DNA from: Allopusillimonas sp008369125
GTDB taxonomy: Bacteria > Pseudomonadota > Gammaproteobacteria > Burkholderiales > Burkholderiaceae_B
DNA: 64,000 nt
Direction of reading: 5' to 3'
Assembly: GCF_008369125.1 (NCBI RefSeq)
Contig: NZ_VOAY01000002.1
Location: 62,001-126,000 of the forward strand
Shown: one piece after another, positions 45,629 through 53,957 of the stretch
Numbering within the stretch: position 1 is the stretch's first letter
How the letters are laid out: each line of letters begins with the position of its first letter
Notes under the pieces: model-generated
Database searches by the model: none
Told to the model about the DNA's origin: nothing
Seen by the model: only the letters and a program-made list of their open reading frames with translations
Position numbers and translations under genes: made by a program

Positions 45629-46162
45629 TTAAGCCGGTTCACCTAAATGAGGGTTGTTTTTCAGATGTTCGACGAGCATCCCTATTGACCCGCCTTGCTG
45701 GATGATCTGCTGAATACTCAACGGTAGCGGGGGATAGAAAAAGACTTCTCCTGTCGTCAGGTTTTGAACTTCCCCATTCTGATAGTTGACCTGTAGATCA
45801 TCACCATTCTGGATATTCTTGCTGATATCGTTGCAGTCTTTCAGACAAAGCAGTGGCAAGTTGTAAACGCCCTGAGAGGCGCGCACACCCATGGACTCAC
45901 AGAGTATTCCAACACCCAACGCCTTCAAAGCGTACAGACCGTTATTGTGGGCTTTGCCAGCTAAGAAATTTTTTCCAGCAACAATAAAATCCCCTCGCTG
46001 AATGCGCTGTGCCAATTCGGGATCGATCTCCCGAAACAACAAGGGCATGAGTTCAGCCGGATCGGTAACCCGCCCAATCACCTTGTCAAAACTAATCACT
46101 CCGCCATCGTGCGGAATGTTATCCCCCAGCACGTGCGCATAACCTCGTTGGATCCAGTTCAT
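45629..46162 (-). CDS. Aconitase-type dehydratase, small subunit (LeuD-like swivel domain)
   Basis: 177 residues. GYAHVLGDNIPHDGGVISFD, then DFIVAGKNFLAGKAHNN, the substrate-binding loop near the usual GSSREH position but with a different wording (AGKNFLAGKA), and GVGILCESMGVRASQGVYN. It caps the Fe-S subunit encoded just upstream. The changed loop suggests a substrate other than 3-isopropylmalate. Confidence 0.87.
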   Translation of the reverse strand: MNWIQRGYAHVLGDNIPHDGGVISFDKVIGRVTDPAELMPLLFREIDPELAQRIQRGDFIVAGKNFLAGKAHNNGLYALKALGVGILCESMGVRASQGVYNLPLLCLKDCNDISKNIQNGDDLQVNYQNGEVQNLTTGEVFFYPPLPLSIQQIIQQGGSIGMLVEHLKNNPHLGEPA

Positions 46163-46197
46163 GATTTATCGGACGCCTTTAATAAAAGTTCAGGAAC

Positions 46198-47436
46198 TTA
46201 TGTGCGAGGATCGGTTATGCACCCTTCGATCGCAGAGCGCGCAACGGTGATGGGACTGCCTAAATAGCACTTAGCATCTTTGGCGCCCATCCTGCCCGCG
46301 CCGTTAGTTGCCGCCGTGGAAATAGACACTTCATTTGGAGCCAGAGGGCCACCCAACCCGCCGGCACAGAGGCCGCAACCAGGAGGCAACTGAATGGCGC
46401 CCGCATCGGCAAAAATGTTGGACAAGCCACTGTCGGATAACTGTTTGGCTACGGCGACCGTACCCGGCACAACGAACATTCGCACATGCGGTGCAATTTT
46501 CTTATTTTTCAGGATGTCCGCAGCTATCCGAAAGTCGTCATACATGCCAGAGCCACACGCTCCGATAAAGGCATGGTCTATCTTCAAGCCGACCACCTCG
46601 TCTATCGATACGCCCTGGTCCGGCGCGCCTGGCAATACGACCTGTGGGCTAACTTCGCCGATATCCAGGGTAATCTTGTTTTCGAAATGGGCATCTTCAT
46701 CGCTGATTTGCGTTTGCCAACCGCCCGTCAACTGTTGAGACGGAAACAACACGTTGGCTACGCCAATTTCAGTCAGCGTATTGCACAACGCTACTCGGGA
46801 TGAAAGGGGCATTTCGTCTACAGCATGACCGGAAAACTCGACAACTCTATAGTCAAAATCGATGTCCAACCTTTCCGGCGACAACTGCGAAGACAACCAG
46901 AATCCCAGATCGCGCGGATGCGCACCGAATGCAAACTGGCCCGTCAATTCAATTCGAATCGTGGCCGGCACGGTTACCCACAATGATCCAGTAGCCAGCA
47001 CAGTAATGATATCGGGCCCCGCCCTATGAGCATACGCACCCACCGCTCCAAAGTTTGTGCAATGCATGTCGTACGAAAACAGAAACATTCCCGGCTTTAC
47101 CAGCCCGACCTCCATCGGGTAAATGTGACCGTGCCCAGCCTGGCCCGCTCCAAAAAAATATCGTACACCCCATTTTTCCGCAACGTGTCTATGGTTTTTA
47201 GCGTCCAAGATCGCTTCGGATGTCAAATGGAGCACTTTGTGGTCCGTAATGATCATTACCTTTTCGGGCGCAGTAATTCTGCGGTAGCCAAGCTGCGACA
47301 GTTGCTCGTATGCCATGTTGACATAGCCATCGTGCATGATTACAAGTTCAGGATTTGGCTGGACGATATCGCCCGGCGAAACCTTGTCTTTGCCCGAGGC
47401 TCTCGCCAGAATTTTTTCGGCTGATGTCATAGCCAT
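46198..47436 (-). CDS. Aconitase-type dehydratase, large Fe-S subunit (LeuC-like)
   Basis: 412 residues. Cluster cysteines fit Cys294 (IGACGSGMYDD) with Cys354 and Cys357 (PPGCGLCAGG). It binds a [4Fe-4S] cluster and isomerises or dehydrates a hydroxy-acid with the small subunit downstream. I chose the ATG at 47436, seven bases after AGGTGGA; ATGs at 47442 and 47430 are close alternatives. A true leucine pathway copy would sit beside leuB, which is absent; with an aldolase and a Bug protein this looks catabolic (for example a methylated malate or citrate-like acid), which is inference. Confidence 0.9.
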   Translation of the reverse strand: MAMTSAEKILARASGKDKVSPGDIVQPNPELVIMHDGYVNMAYEQLSQLGYRRITAPEKVMIITDHKVLHLTSEAILDAKNHRHVAEKWGVRYFFGAGQAGHGHIYPMEVGLVKPGMFLFSYDMHCTNFGAVGAYAHRAGPDIITVLATGSLWVTVPATIRIELTGQFAFGAHPRDLGFWLSSQLSPERLDIDFDYRVVEFSGHAVDEMPLSSRVALCNTLTEIGVANVLFPSQQLTGGWQTQISDEDAHFENKITLDIGEVSPQVVLPGAPDQGVSIDEVVGLKIDHAFIGACGSGMYDDFRIAADILKNKKIAPHVRMFVVPGTVAVAKQLSDSGLSNIFADAGAIQLPPGCGLCAGGLGGPLAPNEVSISTAATNGAGRMGAKDAKCYLGSPITVARSAIEGCITDPRT

Positions 47437-47476
47437 ATGCATTCCACCTTTATCGCATCCACCGTCCAAAATGCGT

Positions 47477-48463
47477 TTAATTGACTTTGACGTTGGCCGA
47501 CTTAGCAATCGCCGACCATTTTTTCATTTCACTTCTGATGAATTCGGAAAACTCGTCAGGCGTAGTCGGCGCAGGAGTGAAACCCAGTGAAACCAGCTTG
47601 TTCATTGTCGCGGGGTCATTCAACAAGGCTACCATTGCCTTGTTCAGTTTTTCAATGATGGCGGGTGGCGTTCCTTTTGGGGCCAGGATGCCATTCCAAT
47701 CTTCTATCTCAAAATCCGGAACACCAGCCTCTGCCATTGTGGGCACATCCGGAAATAATGGGCTCCGTTCGATGCTGGTAACTGCTAGGGCATTCAACCG
47801 ACCCGATTCAACTAACCCTCGCGAAGGTGCCAAGCCCCCAAAAGTAAAAGACACTTCACCACTGACCACTGCAGTTGTGGCGGGCGTCGCACCTTTATAG
47901 GGCACATCCAACGCGCTGATTCCCGTCTGGTTATTGAACAATATCGAAGCCATGTATGCGGCACTGCCAACACCTGCCGTACTAAAGGCTAACGACCCCG
48001 GGTCCTTCTTGCCCGCCGCAATTAAATCACTAACTGTTTTGAACCCCATTTTGGGTGCTGCACACAAAATTAATGCAGTCTTTGCAGATAAGCTGATAGG
48101 CACAAAATCCTTCAAAGTATCGTAAGGCAACGAAGAGTAGATGTACGGGTTGATCGTCAACGCGCCGATGTGACCCACTAATAACGTATATCCGTCCGCC
48201 GCCGCGCGGGCTGCATATTCAGTGCCAACTATGCCGGCAGCTCCGGCCCGGTTTTCAACTACTATGGACTGTTTCAGCCTCTGCCCCAAGCCTTCGGCGA
48301 CAACGCGGGCTACTACATCGGTATTTCCGCCTGGTGCGAAAGGCACGATAAGCCGAATGGGTTTATCAGGGTACGACGAGGCTGACTGGGCGGTAGCGAC
48401 AGAGAAAGAACTCAACGCTGCCAAGGCAACCCAAGCATGACACAATAGTTTAAAGAATCTCAT
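47477..48463 (-). CDS. Bug-family tripartite tricarboxylate transporter binding protein
   Basis: 328 residues with a signal peptide (cleavage near SVATAQ). Marks: YPDKPIRLIVPFAPGGNTDV, VVENRAGAAGIVGTEYAARA, DVPYKGATPATTAVVSGEVS. The ATG at 48463 has GAGGAAGCT upstream. First gene of an operon with the aconitase-type subunits and the RraA-like gene; binds their likely substrate. Confidence 0.93.
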   Translation of the reverse strand: MRFFKLLCHAWVALAALSSFSVATAQSASSYPDKPIRLIVPFAPGGNTDVVARVVAEGLGQRLKQSIVVENRAGAAGIVGTEYAARAAADGYTLLVGHIGALTINPYIYSSLPYDTLKDFVPISLSAKTALILCAAPKMGFKTVSDLIAAGKKDPGSLAFSTAGVGSAAYMASILFNNQTGISALDVPYKGATPATTAVVSGEVSFTFGGLAPSRGLVESGRLNALAVTSIERSPLFPDVPTMAEAGVPDFEIEDWNGILAPKGTPPAIIEKLNKAMVALLNDPATMNKLVSLGFTPAPTTPDEFSEFIRSEMKKWSAIAKSANVKVN

Positions 48464-48480
48464 AGCTTCCTCGTGTTTAA

Positions 48481-48554
48481 TTGTATGACAAAAATTAGTT
48501 AACAAGTCTATATTTCTTCTAATTACCGCCTTAAGAACACATATTGTATGACAA
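48481..48554. promoter_or_regulatory. Paired TTGTATGACAA operators for the FCD-GntR regulator
   Basis: Identical 11-mers TTGTATGACAA (TTGT-N3-ACAA) at 48481-48491 and 48544-48554. The second overlaps the start codon of the GntR gene; the first lies 18 bp above the Bug gene start. The form fits FadR/VanR-type sites. Confidence 0.82.
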
Positions 48555-49285
48555 TTGAAAAAAAAGCATCAACGAAAATTGTAAAACAAAGCGTATATTC
48601 AGATACCCTCACACGACTTTCCACTCTGATCATCGAAGGCGTTTACAAGCCCGGCGACCGCCTGATCGAACGCGAGTTGTGTGACCGTCTGCAAGTAAGT
48701 CGCACCTCTGTTCGCGAAGCTCTACGACGACTAGAAGCTGAGAGGCTGGTTCAAATCATCCCAAATAAGGGTCCAGTGGTACGGCGCCTAAGTACCAAGG
48801 AATTCCTAGACCTATGGGATATTCGCACCACCATTGAATGTCTGGCCGCCAGGCGTTTTGCGCTCCACGGTTCCGATGCGCAAATCTTGGCGCTGGAAAA
48901 ATGCATTCACGCAATGGACCAAGCGCTGGTCAACGAAGACGAGCACCGCATTCGAGTGGCTAAAAATGATTTTTTCGAGTGTTTTATGATGGGTTCGGGC
49001 AATTTTGCGTTGCCCGATTTGTTAAGACAGCTAAATGCCCAGCTCAGCTTTATGTGGGCCTCATCATTACGGGTTCCTGGCCGACCTACGGCAAGTATCA
49101 AGGATCTTATGGCCTTATTGGAGACAATCAAGGCGCGCAATCCTGAAGCAGCCAACGCCGCAGTCATCCTATACAACGAGCGCGCAAAGATTATTGCGTT
49201 GGCCCGATTGGCCGAACTTGAGTCTGAGCCAGCAAAAACACCTACGCGCTCCAAAAGGCGGGTGCAGAGCTCTGCGGAAACGTAA
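48548..49285 (+). CDS. FadR/FCD-type GntR transcriptional regulator
   Basis: 245 residues: winged helix 15-85 (PGDRLIERELCDRLQVSRTS then VREALRRLEAERLV) and a helical FCD ligand domain from about 95. The metal-binding Asp/His pattern of FCD proteins is only partly clear. Divergent from the Bug-aconitase-aldolase operon with shared operators; likely a repressor of it and of itself. Confidence 0.93.
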   Translation: MTIEKKASTKIVKQSVYSDTLTRLSTLIIEGVYKPGDRLIERELCDRLQVSRTSVREALRRLEAERLVQIIPNKGPVVRRLSTKEFLDLWDIRTTIECLAARRFALHGSDAQILALEKCIHAMDQALVNEDEHRIRVAKNDFFECFMMGSGNFALPDLLRQLNAQLSFMWASSLRVPGRPTASIKDLMALLETIKARNPEAANAAVILYNERAKIIALARLAELESEPAKTPTRSKRRVQSSAET

Positions 49286-49289
49286 CGGT

Positions 49290-49655
49290 TCATCACCACA
49301 GCTGCTATGGAGACTGGTTGCGCTAGAGACACCGGTTACCCAGTGCCTCCCCCCGCACAGCTCTGCACGTACAGAATTACCGTATAGGGCTCATACCTCT
49401 GTTGTAACGCATAGAAGCGCTCTTCAGGATAGGGGTGCAATTTACGCGGCCGTGGTATGTACTGATTGGCAATGCGAGCAAAACGCTTCCTCGGTATTCG
49501 GTGCATTTGGCTGCGTCGACGCAAGGCATGCAGCCATGCCTGGCACGCTTCAACACTAAAGCCATCCAGGCGCCGCATGTTTGTCGGCACTGCGTGGTAC
49601 GCGAAGTAGTCTCTGATAAAACGCTGCAACCATTTGCTTACCGCAGGAATCGGTT
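49290..49655 (-). pseudogene. Group II intron remnant with reverse transcriptase C-terminus
   Basis: Minus strand. WLQRFIRDYFAYHAVPTNMR, then WLHALRRRSQMHRIPRKRFA and RPRKLHPYPEERF match the X/thumb end of group II intron reverse transcriptase-maturases. The following RNA part (YEPYTVILYVQSCAGGGTG region, 49319-49400) resembles the intron 3' end around domain V. The 5' part and catalytic YADD are gone; the IS3 element abuts it. Confidence 0.75.
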
Positions 49656-49672
49656 TGACCTGCCCCCAAGAT

Positions 49673-50527
49673 TTAGGCACAAGTCGTTGTAGAGTTTGTG
49701 GCTAAGTTGATGTGACGAGCAGCAAACTCGCACGGGGTTAAATTATTCAGAGAGCTATGGGGTCGAGTCTGATTGTAATCTTGACGCCACGATTCAATCA
49801 GTACACGCGCTTCACACAAACTCGTGAACCAATTGTCGTTGAGGCATTTGTCGCGGAATTTGCCATTAAAGCTCTCGATATACGCATTTTGTATAGGCTT
49901 ACCAGGCTGAGTAAAGGCCAGTGTCACGCCTCGCTGCTGGGCCCACGCATCCATCGCCAAACCCGTAAATTCCGGCCCATGGTCAACACGAAGTCGACGA
50001 GGCAAGGGGCGGTGCAGGGCAATGCGATCCAGTACGCGCGCTACACGCACGCCCGATAGCGACGTATCCACTTCAATGGCGAGCGTCTCTTTCGTGTAAT
50101 CGTCCACAATGTTTAAGCAACGAATACGCCGGCCATCGGCCAGACCATCGTGCACAAAGTTCATCGACCACGTATCGTTGGGCTGATCAGGTAATGTCAG
50201 CGCAATCCGTTCCGTTGGACCGATACGTTTACGGTTGCGTTTGCGTACAACCAATCCTGCTTGTCGATATATCCGATAGGTACGCTTTACATTCACAGCC
50301 CAGCCCTCACGCTCAAGTAGCACATGAATACGACGATAACCAAAGCGGCGACGCTCCTGGGCCAGCGCTGTTATACGCTCGCGCAGTTCGCCGTTACTAT
50401 CGGCCCGCGCTTGATAGCGTAGTACCGACACCGAGATGCTCATCAGCCCACAAGCGCGTCGTTCCGACAGCTGCCATGCTTGCTTTAATAGCTGCACAGC
50501 GTCACGACGAGCCTGTGGGCCTACCAC
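49673..50527 (-). CDS. IS3-family transposase OrfB
   Basis: 284 residues, rve integrase core. FGYRRIHVLLEREGWAVN, RKRIGPTERIALTLPDQPND, RVDHGPEFTG and the late IESFNGKFRDKCLN are standard. The first catalytic segment, usually WSMDFV, reads WSMNFVHDG, so the expected Asp is Asn. Normally made by frameshift from orfA as OrfAB. Confidence 0.92.
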   Translation of the reverse strand: MVGPQARRDAVQLLKQAWQLSERRACGLMSISVSVLRYQARADSNGELRERITALAQERRRFGYRRIHVLLEREGWAVNVKRTYRIYRQAGLVVRKRNRKRIGPTERIALTLPDQPNDTWSMNFVHDGLADGRRIRCLNIVDDYTKETLAIEVDTSLSGVRVARVLDRIALHRPLPRRLRVDHGPEFTGLAMDAWAQQRGVTLAFTQPGKPIQNAYIESFNGKFRDKCLNDNWFTSLCEARVLIESWRQDYNQTRPHSSLNNLTPCEFAARHINLATNSTTTCA

Positions 50528-50780
50528 TTTCGGCTAACGATATCCTTGAGCGCGGCGTTATCGAGCATGCTGTCAGCCAAAAGACGTTTCAATCGACCGT
50601 TTTCATCTTCCAGCGCCTTGAGTCGCTTAGCGTCGGAGACATCCATGCCGCCATACTTGGCTTTCCACTTGTAAAAAGTAGAGCTGCCAACCCATGCTTG
50701 CGGCACAGCGCATCCACAGATAAGCCCGCTTTGGCTTCCTTGATGAAACCGATGATCTGTTCTTCGGTAAACCGTTTCTT
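50524..50780 (-). pseudogene. IS3-family OrfA with a one-base deletion
   Basis: MKKRFTEEQIIGFIKEAKAG and LSVDALCRKHG in the first frame, then GSSTFYKWKAKYGGMDVSDA and LKALEDENGRLKRLLADSML in the next. At 50688-50692 this copy is one base shorter than the 33.2 kb remnant, which remains in frame. The helix-turn-helix and leucine zipper are thus separated. Confidence 0.85.
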
Positions 50781-50842
50781 CATGTCCGTATCCCTTTAAA
50801 CGGACTCTACCTGATTTTGTGCCTAACTTTGGGGGCAGGTCA

Positions 50843-50957
50843 GGTTGATAGCGGCACATCGCGTGAACTTCCGTTTTTGGTAAGTGGAAGGTGCGCGACA
50901 CGGCGCGTCAGATCCACGTGCTCCCATCGCAACTGCACAAGCTCTCCACGCCGCATG
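50843..50957 (-). pseudogene. Tyrosine recombinase (integrase) fragment
   Basis: Minus strand encodes MRRGELVQLRWEHVDLTRRV followed by AHLPLTKNGSSRDVPLST, the box I region of phage/ICE integrases with its catalytic Arg (RRGEL). Cut by the IS3 end on one side and joined to a Fic gene fragment on the other. It marks a former integration module. Confidence 0.78.
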
Positions 50958-51297
50958 CCGTTTCTTCTTGCGGGCAATCAAGACCCAGGCGGAAGAGAAC
51001 CAGCGCAAGGCGGCAGACATTCTGTCGTTGTACGAACGCATGAAGCGCGAGGTGACTGAGCTGACGCGCTCGCAGTACGCCATCCATACGCTGGACTGGG
51101 TGTTCGAGCGGCCGATCTTCAAGAGTTCGGACTTTGTGGCCAGCAGCGGCATTCCTGCCCCAACGGCCAATCGCATTCTGGGTGTCTTGCGCGGCGGCGA
51201 GGTGTTGAAGGTGCTGATGGAAGCCTGCGGCAATCGGCCTGCCACGCTGTGCTTCCCAGCGTTATTGAACATCGCCGAAGGGCGGGAGGCATTTTGA
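50957..51297 (+). pseudogene. Fic-family protein, C-terminal fragment
   Basis: Plus strand FFLRAIKTQAEENQRKAADI, then LDWVFERPIFKSSDFVASSG and IPAPTANRILGVLRGGEVLK match the C-terminal helical/winged part of Fic proteins. The Fic core with HPFxxGNGR is missing. Ends at a natural TGA after GREAF. Confidence 0.75.
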
Positions 51298-51442
51298 GGC
51301 TCATGAAATGGCTACAAATGCCTTTGTGGCTCACGAAATGGCATTTGGCGAGCCTCAAGCAGGTTTGTGGTGTGCCTGTGAGCCACAAAACAACAGGGGT
51401 GAATCCATGATCCACAAATACGAGTGCTTGGGGGGCAGGCAT

Positions 51443-51583
51443 ATGAGCATTGCCGAGTTCATCCAAAACAAGATTCTTCGCCCTCGCTTGCAAAAGACCG
51501 GCAGCCTGGTGGTGTATGACCTTGACGTCCATACTCACGAACAGTTGTCGGATCACACAGCTGCTCGACAAGGCGCAAGGTAA
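51443..51583 (+). pseudogene. Possible PglZ-like N-terminal fragment
   Basis: MSIAEFIQNKILRPRLQKTG followed by SLVVYDLDVHTHEQLSD resembles the start of PglZ-type alkaline-phosphatase-fold proteins of BREX-like loci, which begin with a short helix and LVVYDP. Only about 45 codons remain, preceded by an ATG without strong ribosome site. Identification from a short stretch is tentative. Confidence 0.4.
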
Positions 51584-52694
51584 GTAATTGGAAATCTTGC
51601 CAGTTGGTTGGCGGCGGAAAGTGAAGAATCATGGCATTGCGCGCATTCGTCCAGCTGTAAATCACGCAACTGTACTTTACCGATGGCCTCTAAGGCTAAT
51701 CACGTAGCGTTAAGGCTACATGCTGCATTCTGCTTATTTCGATAGAACGCCGAAACGGGAGCAATCGCCGCAAGACTCATCCTGACTTTTTCGCTGAACG
51801 GCCGCTCAGAGCCGATTTCTGCCCCTCAGACCTGGCAATGCCTGTCTGCTCAAGTATGAAACAGTGCCTCTGACATTTCCTCGTACGCTTGATGCCACAA
51901 CACTGTAAAACTCCTGCCGCCCATAGGTAATCAGCACGCAGCACCAATGCTGTCGCCATGCAATCAAAGTGCAGATGGAAAGCAGTCAGCGTGTAGTTGG
52001 TACGTTGCTAGCGGCTGGTGTCCATGCCGTCTACCAGAAACAAGGCTACAACTGTAGCCGGATATCCGTTCGATAAATCAAGCTCTTACACTGTTTTTTT
52101 GCTCTTTATGTCCTACAACGCGGGCGACCGCCGTTCGCTCCCAATTCCTTGAAAAGCAAGCGCTTTTCTTACCCCACCAGGGTGCGTCTTGTGTGGCACT
52201 TTTAAGGCCACAAATGAGCGACAGCGAATTTGTGGATTTGAAGGTGCCAGCCAGGTCGAAGGGCTGGCAACGTCATCAATCAGGGTCCCATCGAAGATGG
52301 GGTTATCGGGCAGGCAGCCGAACGTCAGTGAGCCATCAAACCATCAGAACTCAATGACCTCCAGCTATCATGCTGTGTTACACACCGAGCAAGACCGCCC
52401 CACCCTATCAACCACAAACAATCGTTGCCAAATGCCTGCAGGCAGGCGTCAGCGATACGTAAGTCAGACCATGCCCGTCCCGGCTCGGGATGAGCGAACA
52501 GCAAACTTAGGGCAGCGCAGTCCGGCGAGCCGAAGACGCAAACATCAATTGCATACCAAAATCTTAATCACTAGAAGTTTCCGCCGCCACGTAACCCAAA
52601 GCCGATTGGTTACAATCGCTACAAGTAAAAACTAAAACCACATCCGAACGAGAAGCGCCAAATAGTTCCGAGAAATCTCGATCCGGCCAATGCC
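51584..52694. other. About 1.1 kb without a supported gene
   Basis: Frames on both strands are short and without family resemblance. A perfect GAAAAGC-AAGC-GCTTTTC hairpin lies at 52152-52169, without a T-run. The last 100 bases before the ATPase gene are AC-rich and should include its promoter. Possibly remains of genes lost during insertion events. Confidence 0.5.
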
Positions 52695-52721
52695 TTGGAC
52701 CACTCAGTCACCTCTTTCTCT

Positions 52722-53957
52722 ATGCTTAGACTTCCTCGCAACGTCACACTCGACTTTGTTTCAGATCACATCACGAAACTTGAACTTGCTGATGCGGACG
52801 TTATTCAAGTACCAGGAAAAATACCGCCAGACGTAGGGTTTGCCGTTACTGGGCTTGTTATTCAACTCCTCGCGCTATGGTCCAGGACGCATAGCGAGCG
52901 CACGCTCCAGGTGGCAGGACAGCCAGTAGAAAAAATACTGACTGGACTTGCCAAAGAGCCACACGGAAGTGCTGCAATTTACTTTGCGGATCACATCAAA
53001 GGAGCTCAGGGTTTCAACGCAAGTGCAAGCGAAGCGCGACGTTATTTGATTCCTGTCATTCACGCCATGCAAAGGCACGAATTTCGTGACACAAGCGGTA
53101 CTCGGGGAGCACACCTATGTTGCTTTTATGGCTCCGTCAACGAATATATTGGTCCCCTATACAGCCGCGACGATGAAGCCTCATTGCGAAATCCCAGCGA
53201 TTTTATTGACCTGACCCGTAACGCGATTGCTGCGTTTGAACCGGCAGCCCTACGCAGACTTTCGCCCGAGGCATTAAATTTCATATCCTCTGTGGTCTAT
53301 GAGCTATTTTCAAACACACACGAGCATGCCCGAAGCGATGAACAAGGGAACGCTTACACAAGCGGCAATGTTCGCGGCATTATTGCTCGAACGGTTGAAT
53401 ACCGAGAAGATAAAAAGGAAACGCATATTAACGTTCACCTTTCTCGCTATATGGCACTAGCCGCTATTCGACAGAAAAGGCATAGTGTCCAGCCCGAAGT
53501 CAATCAAGAACGGGTTGCTCGCGTACACGCCGGGTATGCCAAGCCGCACTCGGACAGAACAAAGTCGCTCGGCTCGACGCGCTTTCTAGAATTCACGATA
53601 TACGACACGGGTCCTGGTCTAGCCCGTCAATGGGCCGTTAAGAAGCGTAGCCGTTCAATCAATAGCCTCACCTTCGAGGACGAACTTGAGTTTGTTCGGG
53701 AGTGTTTTGTCGTCGGTAATACAACCAAAAAAACTAACGGCGTAGGACGAGGCCTTGGATACTCTGTTGAATCATTGAAAAAGCTCGGTGCGTTCATGGC
53801 GCTTCGCACGGGCAGAGTATTTTTCTATCAAAATTTTCTAAACACTCGCACAGACGGCTTCGTGCCGGAGCATTGGTATCCTGACAACCAAGAGCAAGCC
53901 TATCTGCCAGGCACCACCTATACGATCGTTATTCCAATAAGTGGGGATCTAACATGA
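52722..53957 (+). CDS. GHKL-type ATPase of an unassigned two-gene system
   Basis: 411 residues from the ATG at 52722; a TTG at 52695 adds nine. Using the longer numbering: N-box ELFSNTHEHA (203-212, Glu203 and Asn207), G1 box YDTGPGLA (303-310), G2 box NGVGRGLGYSVESLKKLGA (348-366), a final strand TYTIVIPI. These are the ATP-binding motifs of histidine kinases, MutL and Hsp90, with GHKL Bergerat fold. There is no HisKA domain, no membrane helix, no receiver partner. The N-terminal 180 residues are unassigned; VTGLVIQLLALWS could be part of a STAS-like fold. It overlaps the next gene by 4 bp, so the proteins are probably made in equal amounts and interact. The neighbourhood is defence-rich. 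Confidence 0.85.
   Translation: MLRLPRNVTLDFVSDHITKLELADADVIQVPGKIPPDVGFAVTGLVIQLLALWSRTHSERTLQVAGQPVEKILTGLAKEPHGSAAIYFADHIKGAQGFNASASEARRYLIPVIHAMQRHEFRDTSGTRGAHLCCFYGSVNEYIGPLYSRDDEASLRNPSDFIDLTRNAIAAFEPAALRRLSPEALNFISSVVYELFSNTHEHARSDEQGNAYTSGNVRGIIARTVEYREDKKETHINVHLSRYMALAAIRQKRHSVQPEVNQERVARVHAGYAKPHSDRTKSLGSTRFLEFTIYDTGPGLARQWAVKKRSRSINSLTFEDELEFVRECFVVGNTTKKTNGVGRGLGYSVESLKKLGAFMALRTGRVFFYQNFLNTRTDGFVPEHWYPDNQEQAYLPGTTYTIVIPISGDLT

Larger units (their letters stand above)
49656..50842 (-). mobile_element. IS3-family insertion sequence, IS407-like group, full length
   Basis: 1187 bp with inverted ends TGACCTGCCCCCAAG (49656) and, read inward from 50842, TGACCTGCCCCCAAAG. The 4-bp direct repeat GGTT flanks both sides (49652-49655 and 50843-50846), fitting the group's target duplication. 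Contains orfA (damaged) and orfB. A partial relative lies at 33205-33408. Confidence 0.9.

Noticed and set aside
46198..47436. Leucine biosynthesis assignment for the LeuCD-like pair
   Set aside because: No leuA or leuB nearby, and the transporter-aldolase-regulator context and altered small-subunit loop point to catabolism.
52152..52169. GAAAAGC-AAGC-GCTTTTC hairpin as a terminator
   Set aside because: No T-run on either side and no gene ends there.
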